64,000 nucleotides of DNA from a virus. Each line of letters begins with the position of its first letter. The first letter of the stretch is position 1. The notes under the pieces are model-generated. The model was not told where the DNA came from. It ran no database searches and saw only the letters and a list, made by a program, of their open reading frames with translations. The DNA lies in IMG/VR virus record IMGVR_UViG_3300017991_005548, positions 62,001 through 126,000 of that record; one strand, written 5' to 3'. Made by a program: the position numbers and the translations under genes. Positions 45,111 to 55,925 of this stretch are shown in pieces.

Positions 45111-45710
45111 CTATTTTATCTTACCTTTCATGATTTTCTTGGCGATATCCAAAATATTCTCGTCAATGGGGAATACATCTTTTTTCTGGTCGATCTGACC
45201 AAGATGATCTTCAAGTTCATCACTTTCGAACTCATCATCTTCAGGAATTACTCCAAAATGCTCTGGAAGAAGTTTCCTTAACAAATCAGTGCTAATCATA
45301 ATATCCATGTTTTCCAACACAGAGATAATTATGGCATCAATGAACCCTACTCTACTGATCGCATCAATAATTCCGTCTGAAACTGACGACAACATGATAT
45401 TAACGTTGATTACTTCATCCCCTATTTCAGGATCATAATGCAAGTCAATATAAATACCGCTCAAGAATCGGTCTCCAGCCCTCCAAGTATTTACCATAGT
45501 TTTGTATACTTCTACCATATTTGGTGCGTGTGGGTCATCTTCGTTCACTTCCAAAACATAATTAATGGATTGGGCAACTTCATCAGATACTGGGAAAAAC
45601 AATATGCAATTGTTCTGAATCTCTGAAGCTAAAGGCAATACGAGTCCCCCAGAACTATCTTCGTTGATCTGTGATTGATCAACGCATGGCATTACGTGGA
45701 ATCTGTTCAT
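45111..45710 (-). CDS. Unknown protein
   Basis: 199 residues, alpha/beta in the first 130 and acidic at the C-terminus (DDEFESDELEDHLGQIDQKK). Not recognised. First gene of the minus-strand group after DnaJ/neighbour genes. Confidence 0.55.
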   Translation of the reverse strand: MNRFHVMPCVDQSQINEDSSGGLVLPLASEIQNNCILFFPVSDEVAQSINYVLEVNEDDPHAPNMVEVYKTMVNTWRAGDRFLSGIYIDLHYDPEIGDEVINVNIMLSSVSDGIIDAISRVGFIDAIIISVLENMDIMISTDLLRKLLPEHFGVIPEDDEFESDELEDHLGQIDQKKDVFPIDENILDIAKKIMKGKIK

Positions 45711-45745
45711 GTGAAAACCTCAAAATCTTGATACCTTATTATACA

Positions 45746-46000
45746 TTATCTTCTGCAAATTGGTAGCTGAACATACAATTGATTTGAAGAAGGCTGTTCT
45801 GTTGTGTTACCTGGGTTACCCCGAAAATGTTTTCCAGCATATCTGTAAACAGGTTGTTGCCAATACTGAGGTTGATTGATGTAATATGGATGAGTGTAGA
45901 ACTTCAACCAATATGCTGGTCCAGTACTGTCTAATTGGATCAACGGAGGTGGATATCCGCTAAATCTATACTGATACTTGTCTTTATCGTATTCTGTCAT
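45746..46000 (-). CDS. Tyr/Pro/Gln-rich small protein
   Basis: 84 residues, low complexity (YPPPLIQL, YINQPQYWQQPVYRYAGKHF). Probably disordered. The start overlaps the stop of the gene upstream. Not recognised. Confidence 0.5.
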   Translation of the reverse strand: MTEYDKDKYQYRFSGYPPPLIQLDSTGPAYWLKFYTHPYYINQPQYWQQPVYRYAGKHFRGNPGNTTEQPSSNQLYVQLPICRR

Positions 46001-46257
46001 ATGATATCCAAAGTGTTTTGGGTTCTTTTGGCGACAGTTCCGTATTTGGAACCGTATCGAGTGGCAGAGAAACGATAATAATCTTTAATCTTCTGCTGAT
46101 AATCTTCGTCAAAAGAATTGATGTCAACCCTACCTTCTAACACATTAACTGCATCAATTCGGAGTTGTTGGACATCGGGAGGAACCCCAAGTACATCATC
46201 ACCTATCTGCTCAGGCCCAATAGGTTCTTGGGGATACAGTTGATTTTGATTCGCCAT
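45997..46257 (-). CDS. Unknown small protein
   Basis: 86 residues ([20 protein letters not shown], then [20 protein letters not shown]). Overlaps the 3' end of dnaJ by 47 bp in another frame. Not recognised. Confidence 0.5.
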   Translation of the reverse strand: MANQNQLYPQEPIGPEQIGDDVLGVPPDVQQLRIDAVNVLEGRVDINSFDEDYQQKIKDYYRFSATRYGSKYGTVAKRTQNTLDII

Positions 46258-47269
46258 ATGCCTCTCTCAAAGCTTTTACCAAGCCTTCCCTTTTATCTTT
46301 ACCAATATACTTCGAGGGAATCTGAGGCAATACCTTCACAAAAATAGTCCCACCATTCAAGAAGTCAACTTTGATCTCATAGAATTTTTCAGTGTCCCAA
46401 TCTGACTTTAGTTGAAACGTGACATCCTTCTTCTTGAACAGTTTAACGGTAATGTTTTCTTCAGCTAAAATCTTATCAATTGTAACTTGAACAGATAGAA
46501 AAAGATCCGATCCTTTCTGAACAACCCCATCTTGCTCAGAAGGATAATTAACAACAACGTAATGAGACCCAGTATAAGTAGAGTCATCCGACTGATAAAT
46601 CGTATTTCCCTTGTCTTTGAGTCTCATACTGGCATTATGATTGATGTTTGGGGGGATCTGTATTCTCGTTTTTGAACGAGTTTGCATGTAGCCAACTCCT
46701 TTGCATTTCTCGCAAGGCTTGAATCTTTTTCCACTTCCACCACAGGCTCCACAAATGTTTATATATTGGAACCCAGGTTGATTTACGTGTTGTTGCCCTT
46801 GACCATTACAAGTAGGGCAAACAATTTCTTTTCCAAGAAATGCCCCAGTTGTTTTGCAAGCATCGCAAGCAACAACCTGTTGTATAGTGTGGTTTTTCTT
46901 ACAACCAAATATCGCTTCTGCTAGAGTAATGCTAATAGATGATCTCGAATCTGGATTGATCCGTTTTCTGGAAGGCTGATTGCTTCGTTGTCCCCCAAAG
47001 AAGTCTTTGAAAACACTCCAAGTTCTTGAAGTCCCAGAATGCGGATGTGGTTGTTGATTTCCTATCGTACCAAACCTGTCATATTGAGCTTTCTTTTGGG
47101 CATCCGAAAGGACTTCGTAAGCTAAAGAGATCTCTTTAAACTTCTCTTCTTTTGCCTCATCGCCAGCATTTTTATCAGGATGGTATTCCTTAGCTAATTT
47201 TCGATAAGCTTTCTTAATCTCATCCTGTGAAGCTTCTCGCCCCACCCCTAATACTTCATATGGATTCAT
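46211..47269 (-). CDS. dnaJ: DnaJ co-chaperone
   Basis: 352 residues. The J domain carries HPD ([15 protein letters not shown]). The zinc region has four Cys motifs ([32 protein letters not shown]), matching type I DnaJ. A Gly/Phe linker is short and the C-terminal substrate domains follow. It should stimulate host DnaK. It overlaps the Clp gene by 4 bp, so the two chaperones are made together. Confidence 0.9.
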   Translation of the reverse strand: MNPYEVLGVGREASQDEIKKAYRKLAKEYHPDKNAGDEAKEEKFKEISLAYEVLSDAQKKAQYDRFGTIGNQQPHPHSGTSRTWSVFKDFFGGQRSNQPSRKRINPDSRSSISITLAEAIFGCKKNHTIQQVVACDACKTTGAFLGKEIVCPTCNGQGQQHVNQPGFQYINICGACGGSGKRFKPCEKCKGVGYMQTRSKTRIQIPPNINHNASMRLKDKGNTIYQSDDSTYTGSHYVVVNYPSEQDGVVQKGSDLFLSVQVTIDKILAEENITVKLFKKKDVTFQLKSDWDTEKFYEIKVDFLNGGTIFVKVLPQIPSKYIGKDKREGLVKALREAYGESKSTVSPRTYWA

Positions 47270-49578
47270 CTGGAACGCTTTCTCTTTCTTTTTCTAATGA
47301 CAATGTCGCCACTTTTATCAGCAGTTATAGTCAGAGTATAACTGTACTGATCGATATCCTCAATTTCAAGGATTGTGTCTGCAACAAGTGGCTCAACTTG
47401 TTTTGAAATAATTCGATCAAGTGACATGGCATTCATACCATGTTCAGAGTCATGATATTTAACAATAGCTTCAGCTATCTTCGCCCCAATCTTAATACTA
47501 ATGTATTTGTGATTAACGCGCTGAGCGAATTCTGTAAGTCTCATTTCTACAATGTCTTGAAGATTCTCTTTCGTCAGTTCCACAAATGGTACGAAGGCAT
47601 CGACACGATTAACGAATTCTTCACCATAAGATTTCTTACAGAAGTCAATTAAACGAGTTCTCTCATTTTCCACAAGGCTTTTTTTACCTTTTGAATTAAA
47701 ACCCATGGAAGCTGACTTAGAAATATTCAAACCGAAGTTACCTGTCATGATGAAGAAGATATTTTTGCAGTCAACCTTTTCACCTACTGCACTAGTAATG
47801 GTTCCTTCTGACATAACTTGTAAAAACAGCCTCATGACTTGTGGATGAGCTTTCTCAATTTCATCGAGCAGTAGGATGCAATAAGGTCTTCTTTTGATTT
47901 TGTCAACTACAACATCAACATCCTTGAAACCCACATATCCTGGTGGACTCCCAATTATTTTGCTAATTGAGTGTTTTTCAGAGTATTCTGACATATCAAT
48001 CTTAATCAGATTTTTCTCGCTTCCAAAAATTGCTTGAGATAACTGTTTGGCGGTATAAGTTTTCCCTGTTCCACTTTGCCCTCCAAAAGTAAGAACTCCA
48101 ATGGGTCTGTCAGGGTTTCTAACTCCGCTATAAGCATTTCTAAGTACCCTACAAACGCTTGTAACGGCTTCTTCTTGTCCAATTACTCTTTTCTTCAGAA
48201 ATTCCTCAGTCTTTTTAATTCTTTCATGTGTATCCCACATGATAACTTCTAAAGGAACTCCGCATTGTTTACTGATGACTTTGGCAACATCATCTGAGGT
48301 AATTATGGGAGTGTGTTCGTCATTTTCCGACCAAGCGTTTTGAGCACATGCAGTATCCATACAGTCAATTGCTTTATCTGGGAAGTATTTGGTTGGTCTG
48401 TATCGTTTGGTCAGATTGATAATGGAGTCAATAGCATCGTTTGAGATCGTGCATTCATGATACTTTTCAAAACGATCTTTGATTCCCATCAAGATTTTTT
48501 TGACATCTTCATCTGATGGTTCATCAATATTGACAACTCCAAAGCGTCTTGATAATGCCCCATCGTCAACAAAATGTTTTTTATATTCTTGATGAGTTGT
48601 GGCCCCAATACACTTCAACTTCCTTGCAAGAGCAGGTTTAAGAATGTTTGCGGCATCCATAGCGGAGCCAGCACCTCCTGCACCTACAATCGTATGAATT
48701 TCATCAATAAACAGAATGACATCTGGATCATCTTCAACGGCCTTGATTAGATCCTGTATCCTTTTTTCAAAATCTCCACGATATTTTGTCCCTGCAACCA
48801 TTCCTGCCATATTGAGGGAATAAATCCTACACCCTCTGAGTTTGGGAGGGACAGCATTACTGATGATTCTTTGAGCGATGCCCTCAACAATAGCAGTCTT
48901 CCCGACTCCAGCTTCACCAACTAAAATTGGATTTGATTTTGTTCTTCTGCAAAGGATTGTAATTGTTTCTTCGATTTCTGAATCTCTTGAAATTATCGGA
49001 TCAAATTCTCCGTTGTTTGCCAACTCTGTCATATCAGTGCAGTATTGGTCAATAATAGAGTCTTTGGTCTTTTTCTTCGAACTTCTTGAAGTTTTAACTG
49101 TGCTTTTGTGAGATTTGCTACTTAAGATCTCTTCAATGCAACTCTTGAACTCCTTGCATTCTTTGGAAATGATTCTCTTAAGATTCAGGTGAAGATCCAT
49201 GATAGATATGAACAGATGTCCAAGTCCAACGATTTTGTGGCCATTATCGCGAGATAACTTATCTGCCGCTTTGCACACTTCAACGATTTCTTTTGAAATA
49301 TTAATTTCGTCAAAGGTAACCCCAGAGTCCCCACTCTCATTTTCCTTTTGTCTATTGGAAAGGAGTCTCTTAAACTTCTTAACGCAAGTGTCTAAATCAA
49401 CTCCATGCTCGTGCAACGCTAATGTTACAACGTTTTCTCCAGTGAGCAATGTTCCAATCAAGAATGACTCTGGATATAGGCAATCCACATGAGCATCAAT
49501 ACTTGCGGCTTTAGCAAATACGATCATGTGTAGAACATCGTTACTAAACCTGTCATACATCTTCTGGTTTTCTGACAT
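47266..49578 (-). CDS. ClpA/ClpC-type AAA+ unfoldase
   Basis: 770 residues. Clp N domain at 8-150, then two AAA+ modules: Walker [15 protein letters not shown] with Walker [11 protein letters not shown], and Walker [15 protein letters not shown] with Walker [21 protein letters not shown] is the pore loop of the second module. No ClpP tripeptide (LGF/IGL) is evident, and there is no ClpB middle domain, so a Hsp100 of the ClpA/C type. Probably remodels host or virion proteins with DnaJ. Confidence 0.9.
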   Translation of the reverse strand: MSENQKMYDRFSNDVLHMIVFAKAASIDAHVDCLYPESFLIGTLLTGENVVTLALHEHGVDLDTCVKKFKRLLSNRQKENESGDSGVTFDEINISKEIVEVCKAADKLSRDNGHKIVGLGHLFISIMDLHLNLKRIISKECKEFKSCIEEILSSKSHKSTVKTSRSSKKKTKDSIIDQYCTDMTELANNGEFDPIISRDSEIEETITILCRRTKSNPILVGEAGVGKTAIVEGIAQRIISNAVPPKLRGCRIYSLNMAGMVAGTKYRGDFEKRIQDLIKAVEDDPDVILFIDEIHTIVGAGGAGSAMDAANILKPALARKLKCIGATTHQEYKKHFVDDGALSRRFGVVNIDEPSDEDVKKILMGIKDRFEKYHECTISNDAIDSIINLTKRYRPTKYFPDKAIDCMDTACAQNAWSENDEHTPIITSDDVAKVISKQCGVPLEVIMWDTHERIKKTEEFLKKRVIGQEEAVTSVCRVLRNAYSGVRNPDRPIGVLTFGGQSGTGKTYTAKQLSQAIFGSEKNLIKIDMSEYSEKHSISKIIGSPPGYVGFKDVDVVVDKIKRRPYCILLLDEIEKAHPQVMRLFLQVMSEGTITSAVGEKVDCKNIFFIMTGNFGLNISKSASMGFNSKGKKSLVENERTRLIDFCKKSYGEEFVNRVDAFVPFVELTKENLQDIVEMRLTEFAQRVNHKYISIKIGAKIAEAIVKYHDSEHGMNAMSLDRIISKQVEPLVADTILEIEDIDQYSYTLTITADKSGDIVIRKRKRKRSR

Positions 49579-49596
49579 ATCTTAATCCTTTCTAAT

Positions 49597-49803
49597 TTAG
49601 GAGCAAAAAACTTCCTCTTCTTCTTCAAAACGTAAAAAACTTAACACTTCATCAAGATCATCTCCAGACAATTCCTGGTAGATCTTTGCGATACCATTAA
49701 TCTCATCATCAGACAGGTCGGGATAACGAGACAACGCCAACTTCCCCTTCTTGTTCATGCTAATCAGGGGTCTTCCTTTTTTATCTCTTATTTCGAATGA
49801 CAT
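49597..49803 (-). CDS. Unknown acidic small protein
   Basis: 68 residues, MSFEIRDKKGRPLISMNKKG then an acidic helix (DDEINGIAKIYQELSGDDLD). First gene behind the promoter at 49829-49856, leading into clp and dnaJ. Not recognised. Confidence 0.55.
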   Translation of the reverse strand: MSFEIRDKKGRPLISMNKKGKLALSRYPDLSDDEINGIAKIYQELSGDDLDEVLSFLRFEEEEEVFCS

Positions 49804-49828
49804 AGCTACCTCCTAAAATGTCTACCTT

Positions 49829-49856
49829 AATATACTCAGGTTTCTACTCAAGTCAA
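49829..49856 (-). promoter_or_regulatory. sigma70-type promoter of the Clp/DnaJ operon
   Basis: Minus-strand TTGACT, 16-bp spacer, TATATT. Confidence 0.75.
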
Positions 49857-49872
49857 GCTAAGGTAGCTAATA

Positions 49873-50952
49873 TTATTCGATGTCTACAAAATTGACAATT
49901 GGGTTGTAATCTTCGGGCATATACTCGTCTTCAGCGAGAGCCACTAATTTCCTCAAACTGTCCTTAATAACCTTTTTGTCTCGTTCGCCTTTATACTTGC
50001 TGACTTCGTTATCCAATTCTTCTAGAGTCTTCTTGATTTCTTCGTCATTATAAAAATTCAAATTGTTAATATGCTTGATCATCTTTTTGATTTTTCTGAC
50101 ATGCATCTTATTCACATCTCTGTCATGACGTTGTAGAACTTTGTAAGTATTATCTGCCAACTCAGCGATTTGATGCCTCAAGAAAGAAACCGTGGAATCT
50201 AGGAACGAATCTACTAGTTCTTTCTTTTTGTCTTGATATTCTTGAGCAACAACTTGCTTCATTTCAAGTTCCAAACGGTGGTCAAGAGCTTTTTGCTCAC
50301 TGTCTCTTGCAATCTGTTCGGCCTTAGCGATATCACTCTGAATAAAGGATGGTAACGGGATGGACAGAAATGTAACTTCATACTTGAATGAAGCCACTAT
50401 TTTTTCTCTGTCGGGGATTTTATCTATGATTCTTGAAGTGAAACTTTCAGTAAACGATACTGGAGGGGATTTGTCATCATCTGGATACAAACGTTTCCAG
50501 ACTTCATGAGCCATACCCTCATAGTCTTGTTTTACTTCTTCAATAATTGAATCGTATCGCATCCCTATGCTTTTGGCAAGATCTAAGAACTCATCTCGGA
50601 GATCATCACTTTCTGCTTTCCAGTTCTTGAAGGCAGAATATGGGACGAATTTTCCCCAAACAGTGTTGAAGCTATGTGATGTCAGGGTTTGTCTGGCTCG
50701 TCTTTCAACTGATGCGATTTCAGCAAGAACACTTGGAGGTAAAAGCTTCTCATGCCCTAGATCGATATAGTTGAGCATGAAATCTTTGTGATCTGAATTG
50801 TTAAAATCAATACCAAGTTCTTCATATTTTAGACGACTAATTGCTCTCCATCTGGAAAGGGTCAGTTTGACAATGACTCCTTGTTCCATTAAAGCAAGTG
50901 CCCAATCGTCCCTGAACTGTTTGATTTCAACTTCCTGTCCATTAATTTCCAT
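49873..50952 (-). CDS. Unknown phage protein
   Basis: 359 residues from ATG 50952 (MEINGQEVEIKQFRDDWALA), chosen for AAGGAACC 8 nt upstream over a TTG at 50991. Mostly helical, with coiled coil near 230-340. The charged C-terminal part is rich in Lys/Glu. Not recognised; size and position do not decide a role. Confidence 0.6.
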   Translation of the reverse strand: MEINGQEVEIKQFRDDWALALMEQGVIVKLTLSRWRAISRLKYEELGIDFNNSDHKDFMLNYIDLGHEKLLPPSVLAEIASVERRARQTLTSHSFNTVWGKFVPYSAFKNWKAESDDLRDEFLDLAKSIGMRYDSIIEEVKQDYEGMAHEVWKRLYPDDDKSPPVSFTESFTSRIIDKIPDREKIVASFKYEVTFLSIPLPSFIQSDIAKAEQIARDSEQKALDHRLELEMKQVVAQEYQDKKKELVDSFLDSTVSFLRHQIAELADNTYKVLQRHDRDVNKMHVRKIKKMIKHINNLNFYNDEEIKKTLEELDNEVSKYKGERDKKVIKDSLRKLVALAEDEYMPEDYNPIVNFVDIE

Positions 50953-51658
50953 CTTCAGGTTCCTTAGTGCAATTCTTCCTAAAGAACTCAACTAATCGTT
51001 CTGGACAGAATTGATTTACTGTTGCTCTGGTGTCAATCCCTGGCAACCCCGCATATTTCCTAAGGAAATTATACATAAGTCTGTCATCATTGTATTCTTC
51101 AGTGTTTCGATAGAGACATGCCGCAGATACTCCATACTTTCTTTTAAAGATCATACAGTTGTTGTCAACCATCTTGTATGGAGTTTTTGCATCCTCTCCA
51201 ACACTCTCGAACTCATCAATGCCAATACATTCATATTGGTCGTCTGAAGTCGTTGTCCAGATCCTTCGTCTGCAAAACCCCCATTCTTTCCCACCAAGGA
51301 CTTCCATAATGTTGTCAACATGGTCAGCATCCCACATTGCGTCATCATCTAGGAAAGTAACCCATTCAGTGTTAGCAATCATCAAGCCAACAGCCCTTAA
51401 TGCAGATCCAGCGGCCTTCGAGTTGATAAGATTGTCCTTAATCACAATACTATTTACAGAATAATTCGCTCCTTCTCGTTCCATGTCATATGGAGACCTA
51501 ACTTTCCCCGCATCATTTGGGAACAGGAATTCATCTTCTCTCTTATTGTCCCACAACAGAAGATGTTTTATGGGAATAACCGATTTCTGGTTCTGCACTG
51601 ATTGCATTGTAAGCTTAAGACTGTCTCTGCCTGTTGTCGGTGTAATTACAGTGATCAT
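50942..51658 (-). CDS. Family 2-like glycosyltransferase
   Basis: 238 residues. MITVITPTTGRDSLKLTMQS is the GT-A start, WVTFLDDDAMWD gives the DxD metal site, and DRLMYNFLRKYAGLPGIDTR the acceptor end. The N-terminus overlaps the next glycosyltransferase's stop by 4 bp. Together with 51655 and the 14-16 kb pair it points to glycan synthesis or decoration. Confidence 0.8.
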   Translation of the reverse strand: MITVITPTTGRDSLKLTMQSVQNQKSVIPIKHLLLWDNKREDEFLFPNDAGKVRSPYDMEREGANYSVNSIVIKDNLINSKAAGSALRAVGLMIANTEWVTFLDDDAMWDADHVDNIMEVLGGKEWGFCRRRIWTTTSDDQYECIGIDEFESVGEDAKTPYKMVDNNCMIFKRKYGVSAACLYRNTEEYNDDRLMYNFLRKYAGLPGIDTRATVNQFCPERLVEFFRKNCTKEPEDGN

Positions 51659-52491
51659 AGTTGTCCTCCTAAATCAAAACCCGCTTCTGGCAAATCCAGA
51701 ACGTTTGGCATTTCTGGCATTTCTGACATTTCTGGGTTCATTAACTCTTGTTGAGGTCCGTTGTCTTCTGGAACGCTCTTTGGCACCTTTTTCTGAACAA
51801 CAACTTCAAAATTCCAAAGAGCATGAGATTTTTCACCATAATGTCTCAGAACAATACTGGTGTCTGCGAAAATCTGCCCCCCGATATCTCTCCATCTTTG
51901 GCAAAAGCTCCAATCTTCAGAGAGATATTTCTTCTTTTCTCCATCTTTGAGATGCAAAGTCTGGAGCATTGGGATGTAAAGGCCGTAAATCTTCTTGTCT
52001 GACATATTGTCATCGCCATCATAGATTAGGTCTGGGTATGCATCGATCATTTTCTCAACTGCGCTTCTGTGCAAGCACCAACATCCGCTAGACATCCAAA
52101 GCATTGGAAGTAAGCCCTGATCGAAGTTTGGTTGTCTATTCCTGTCCATCGGAACAGATGAACAAATCGTTTCTTCATCATTCTTCAACGCATACAGTCC
52201 ACCAACAAACTTTGCTTCATGAGAAACAAGTTTGGTAAAAATGTTATTGCTGGAGAATTTGTTAATGATTTCTAAGTCAGAATCAATAGAAATGAAATAG
52301 TCACACTCCTCATATTCATGCATAAATGCGCTAAGATGTACGTTCCTGACTCTAGAAATCATTGAGTCGTTTTCACTGTAATAAATCTGTATGTCATGCT
52401 CTTTACAACTATGGATGGCGCTATATAAGCTTTGCATCATTTTTAGGTGAGGTCTGCCCAAGACAGGGACGGATACCAAAATCTTTGCCAT
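51655..52491 (-). CDS. Glycosyltransferase-like protein
   Basis: 278 residues. ILVSVPVLGRPHLKMMQSLY begins the fold, DYFISIDSDLEII carries DSD as metal site, and FVGGLYALK and SEDWSFCQRWRDIGGQIFAD resemble GT-A acceptor/product motifs (Anp1-like). The C-terminal 45 residues are Pro/Met/Glu-rich and look disordered. Coupled to genes on both sides. Confidence 0.75.
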   Translation of the reverse strand: MAKILVSVPVLGRPHLKMMQSLYSAIHSCKEHDIQIYYSENDSMISRVRNVHLSAFMHEYEECDYFISIDSDLEIINKFSSNNIFTKLVSHEAKFVGGLYALKNDEETICSSVPMDRNRQPNFDQGLLPMLWMSSGCWCLHRSAVEKMIDAYPDLIYDGDDNMSDKKIYGLYIPMLQTLHLKDGEKKKYLSEDWSFCQRWRDIGGQIFADTSIVLRHYGEKSHALWNFEVVVQKKVPKSVPEDNGPQQELMNPEMSEMPEMPNVLDLPEAGFDLGGQL

Positions 52492-53027
52492 TATTGATTC
52501 TCCTTGTACTCAATATAATCTAAAGTTTTTTGAAGTAGCTCTTTTGTATTATCAAGGTTATTATACACGATGATTTGAGGAGGAGGGGCCATAGCCGCAA
52601 TCATTTTCTTTTTAGCCTTAATATCGTTCTCATCAATGCATTTTGACCCAATCGTACCATAAACAATTCTATGGATACCTTTTTGTAAAATCATCCGAAG
52701 GCATCTGTGGCAAGGTTCTCCAGTTACATATATCGTGGAGCTACCCAAATCAGAATAACTGCCATGATAATTAATCAAACAGTTTTCTTCTGCATGAATC
52801 ATATACCAGTACTTATCTGGGCGTTTGGATAAATCTTCGTCACTAAAAGTACCACCTTTTAATGGGCCGTTGTATCCAATTGACAAAAGTCTGTGATCGT
52901 AAGAGACTAAGCAGGCTCCATGAACAGTACTTTTATCAACAGATCTTTGGGCGACAGTAAGTGCCAATGCCATATAGTAATCGTCCCAATTTGGTTTCGT
53001 CTCTTCGCCACCTTGCCATTTACCCAT
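52491..53027 (-). CDS. dCMP deaminase-like protein
   Basis: 178 residues. HAEENCLINYHG and GEPCHRCLRMILQKGIHRIV are the zinc HAE and PCxxC motifs of the cytidine/deoxycytidylate deaminase family. The order and size fit dCMP deaminase (ComEB type). It makes dUMP and so feeds thymidylate synthesis. It overlaps the primase-like gene by 8 bp. Confidence 0.85.
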   Translation of the reverse strand: MGKWQGGEETKPNWDDYYMALALTVAQRSVDKSTVHGACLVSYDHRLLSIGYNGPLKGGTFSDEDLSKRPDKYWYMIHAEENCLINYHGSYSDLGSSTIYVTGEPCHRCLRMILQKGIHRIVYGTIGSKCIDENDIKAKKKMIAAMAPPPQIIVYNNLDNTKELLQKTLDYIEYKENQ

Positions 53028-53577
53028 TTTTCAATCTCCCAAACGCTTCATAGCCTATTTTTTGTACAGTTTGATAATTCTGATTTTCCAAAGCTTCGTT
53101 TAATCTTCTATAAGCTTTTGAAACCCATACTTTATGTTTGTGAAAGTCTTTTCTCAATAACATTCTGCATTGATTTGAGACCAGGATGTTCTCATTTTCA
53201 ATTTGTCTTTCGAAATTGATCTTTTTCGAAACGTTTTTCATCCCCTGAAGGATTAAGTCATCCACATCTTTGATGTTATAGTACTTGCAAAGATAGTTGA
53301 TCGCTTCCATCTGATTTCTTAAACCAAAGAAGTCGATGCAAAAGTGGATAATTGTTCCTTTCTTCTGACAGCCAAAACAATGATATAGCCAAACTCCGTC
53401 TATGTTATTTACATGGAAGGAAGGTTTAGTCTCGTAATGGTCTGGCAATGGACACTCACAAACTGCGCCCATTTCATCTCGGTTCCACTTGAGATCTAAT
53501 CCAGATTCAGTTTCAATGAATTCTGGAAGATCGCAAGTTTTTACGAGATGTTCTCTTAGATACCTTAGATCACTCAT
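53020..53577 (-). CDS. Stand-alone CHC2 primase zinc-domain protein
   Basis: 185 residues. CECPLPDHYETKPSFHVNNI and YHCFGCQKKGTIIHFCIDFF match the CHC2 zinc ribbon of DnaG-type primases (CPxxx(H) ... CFGC). No TOPRIM domain follows; the C-terminus is a helical tail. The catalytic part is either on another gene or missing. Overlaps the helicase gene by 4 bp, so it may serve as the template-recognition part of a split primase. Confidence 0.75.
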   Translation of the reverse strand: MSDLRYLREHLVKTCDLPEFIETESGLDLKWNRDEMGAVCECPLPDHYETKPSFHVNNIDGVWLYHCFGCQKKGTIIHFCIDFFGLRNQMEAINYLCKYYNIKDVDDLILQGMKNVSKKINFERQIENENILVSNQCRMLLRKDFHKHKVWVSKAYRRLNEALENQNYQTVQKIGYEAFGRLKNG

Positions 53578-55238
53578 TCGATGCCTAGTAGTTCTTCAAG
53601 TTCAGAGTCTGCGTCAATGATATCCTGCAATGCTTGTCCTCCATCAGATGAAGACTCATCAGGGAAAATAATGTTATCATCGTCATCGTCCCCAAGATAG
53701 ATCTGATCTTCCAGTTTCTCTTCATTAATCAATTCGTCTTCGCTGACATCACTATTGAATAGAATTTCATCAACTCCTTGGACCTGTCCTGGCTCAAAAA
53801 CTGGATCTGACACTCTACCAAGACGACCATCGAAATCAAGAACCATCGTTCTTTTTGATTCATCATCTCTGGCCTTAGTTCCAAAGACAAACATTTTGGT
53901 TGGTGGGGAGTCGCTGTTCAAAACAGCACTTAAAGCATTGTCGGCATCAGCACTGATCATATTCGAACCTGAAAGGTCTTCAGTATGAACGGCAACATCC
54001 GCATCATCTGTGCCTGTTGCTTTGTCAGATTTGTTTCTAATGTCCTTAGTGGCCGCTTTTTTGATCTGTACAGCAGATATGGTAACATAATCGTTAACTC
54101 TTCCATAAGCCTGAAGTCTTGAAGATGTATAAGCATCATCAAGATCAGGTCTGCCCTGAGTTCTTGTTTCGTTACCAATAACGCCAAGATAGTCAACAAT
54201 CAAAGTGTCAATCTTTTCGCCTTTGGCTTTCAGTTCGGCCTTAACTTCTTCGATCTTACTGATAATCTTAGACAATTTGGTTTGCTGAGCCATCTGAATG
54301 ACGTGGAAGTTAGGTTTAATCTTATCCACAAGGTCCATGGCCGCTTCTTTCAAACGGAAATAGGACTCATCATTCAAACCTTTCTCCCCTTTTCCACCTA
54401 CTTTGATTCTATTGTAGTCAGTTAAAGCATGTAGGGCCAAAAGTCTGGTGAATAATGGGATGGCTTTCTTCTCCATGGAAACATAAACAACATTGTACCC
54501 TGCCTTGGCCATATTAAAGCCAATGTTGAACATTAATGTTGTTTTTCCACCATTAACCATACCGCTAATGATAGTATAGGTCCCATATTCAAATCCATGA
54601 TAAATGTTATCAATGGCCATCAGACCTGTTGGAATAGTGGGGAGACTTTCTGGATCTTCTCTTCGTTTTTCGATATACTCTAGAGTATGTTTCATCCCTT
54701 CTTCGAAGTCCATTATGAGACTGTATGGATCTGGGTCCATGTTCTCAATCTTCAGAAAGGACTCCTGAACCTCTTTTACAAGGTCAACCTGATTGTTGGT
54801 AGCCTTAACGATTTTTTCAAGATTCTCGTTAATGATTTTAAATGCTTGCCACTGGATAAATCTGTTGTTGATGTTAGTCTTCAACAATTCATAATCTTCA
54901 AGATCTACATCTCTGTGGTAAACGTCATCCCAATAGATCCTAGCGGCCCCTTTGTCCTCATCAGTCAGTTCCTTTTTACCATAATGACTCATACCATCCA
55001 TTATGGACTCCATAGCCGTTCTGGTTAGAACTGCACCATGCTTACCGTAATACGACTTGATTACCTCAAACAGGAATCTTGGCTGATCATGCCAAAAATG
55101 CCCTTCTGGTCCACCTCTAAATCCACAAGACATTGCGTCCATGAGGATCTTTTTGTCCTTCAAAAGAAGGCATAGAAATCTTGGCTCTTCTTTAAGAGCT
55201 TGGCGCTTCAGCGCCTCGTTTTTAATCCGTTCTATCAT
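53574..55238 (-). CDS. Replicative DNA helicase (DnaB-like)
   Basis: 554 residues. RecA-fold core: ISGMVNGGKTTLMFNIGF (Walker A), VVYVSMEKKAIPLFTRLLAL, TLIVDYLGVIGNE (Walker B) and ITISAVQIKKAA-type segment (YVTISAVQIKK). The N-terminal 180 residues are helical, as in DnaB and T4 gp41, and the C-terminal tail is acidic. It should be the hexameric 5'-3' fork helicase. Embedded with primase zinc module and UvsW-like helicase. Confidence 0.85.
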   Translation of the reverse strand: MIERIKNEALKRQALKEEPRFLCLLLKDKKILMDAMSCGFRGGPEGHFWHDQPRFLFEVIKSYYGKHGAVLTRTAMESIMDGMSHYGKKELTDEDKGAARIYWDDVYHRDVDLEDYELLKTNINNRFIQWQAFKIINENLEKIVKATNNQVDLVKEVQESFLKIENMDPDPYSLIMDFEEGMKHTLEYIEKRREDPESLPTIPTGLMAIDNIYHGFEYGTYTIISGMVNGGKTTLMFNIGFNMAKAGYNVVYVSMEKKAIPLFTRLLALHALTDYNRIKVGGKGEKGLNDESYFRLKEAAMDLVDKIKPNFHVIQMAQQTKLSKIISKIEEVKAELKAKGEKIDTLIVDYLGVIGNETRTQGRPDLDDAYTSSRLQAYGRVNDYVTISAVQIKKAATKDIRNKSDKATGTDDADVAVHTEDLSGSNMISADADNALSAVLNSDSPPTKMFVFGTKARDDESKRTMVLDFDGRLGRVSDPVFEPGQVQGVDEILFNSDVSEDELINEEKLEDQIYLGDDDDDNIIFPDESSSDGGQALQDIIDADSELEELLGIE

Positions 55239-55924
55239 TTCACCCTAACCCTAAATACATTCTCATCATTTCGAATATCTGCATGAGACAACATAGCAAG
55301 ATATGATCCGCAATGATCCTCCTTGATAGCGTTCTCCTGATTAGTTAACTGTCCAGCCAAAGGAACTGTAAAAGTAATAATCGTTGGCTTGGAATAATCG
55401 TCGCGATATTCTAACAATTGATCAAAGAAAACCCCCGCATCAGTCAGATACATGCTAAATCTTTTGTGATAAAATTCACTCAGAAAAAGTATCTGCTCTT
55501 CCTTGACCTTTTTGACTAAGTCATTTCTGTTCTCAAATCCAGCCCCTTTCAGTGTTTGGAACTGACCCGCAAGATTAGAACAGTTATAGGTGTTGCCATG
55601 CTTGTCACATGCGATCATTCTAAATAAGATAGCGAATGCCGCTTTTTTTCTTGCATGAGAGTCGTGCAGACTTCCACCATCAATAATAACAAATGGTTTT
55701 TTGAATAGAACCTTTGGGTTCTTGTAAACGGTCTCAGCAAATTTATTGACATCCTTATGGTATTTGTCGCACAGCAAGTCCCTAAATTCATCTTGCTTAA
55801 CTCTGAGGTATTTATCGGGGATACCTGCCCGTTTACCTCTTTGGAGGATTGCCCTCGCCTGGACGAACATTCTCCTTCTCTTTTCCATTTCGTCCTGGTA
55901 ATCTTCTAATGTCTTGTCACCCAT
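55235..55924 (-). CDS. Unknown protein of the replication cluster
   Basis: 229 residues from ATG 55924 behind GGAG. First 60 residues are charged helix (DEMEKRRRMFVQARAILQRG), then an alpha/beta domain (VIIDGGSLHDSHARKKAAFA). It lies between the helicase and an unknown gene, overlapping the helicase by 4 bp. Function not recognised; a replication accessory role is possible. Confidence 0.55.
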   Translation of the reverse strand: MGDKTLEDYQDEMEKRRRMFVQARAILQRGKRAGIPDKYLRVKQDEFRDLLCDKYHKDVNKFAETVYKNPKVLFKKPFVIIDGGSLHDSHARKKAAFAILFRMIACDKHGNTYNCSNLAGQFQTLKGAGFENRNDLVKKVKEEQILFLSEFYHKRFSMYLTDAGVFFDQLLEYRDDYSKPTIITFTVPLAGQLTNQENAIKEDHCGSYLAMLSHADIRNDENVFRVRVK

Positions 55925-55925
55925 C

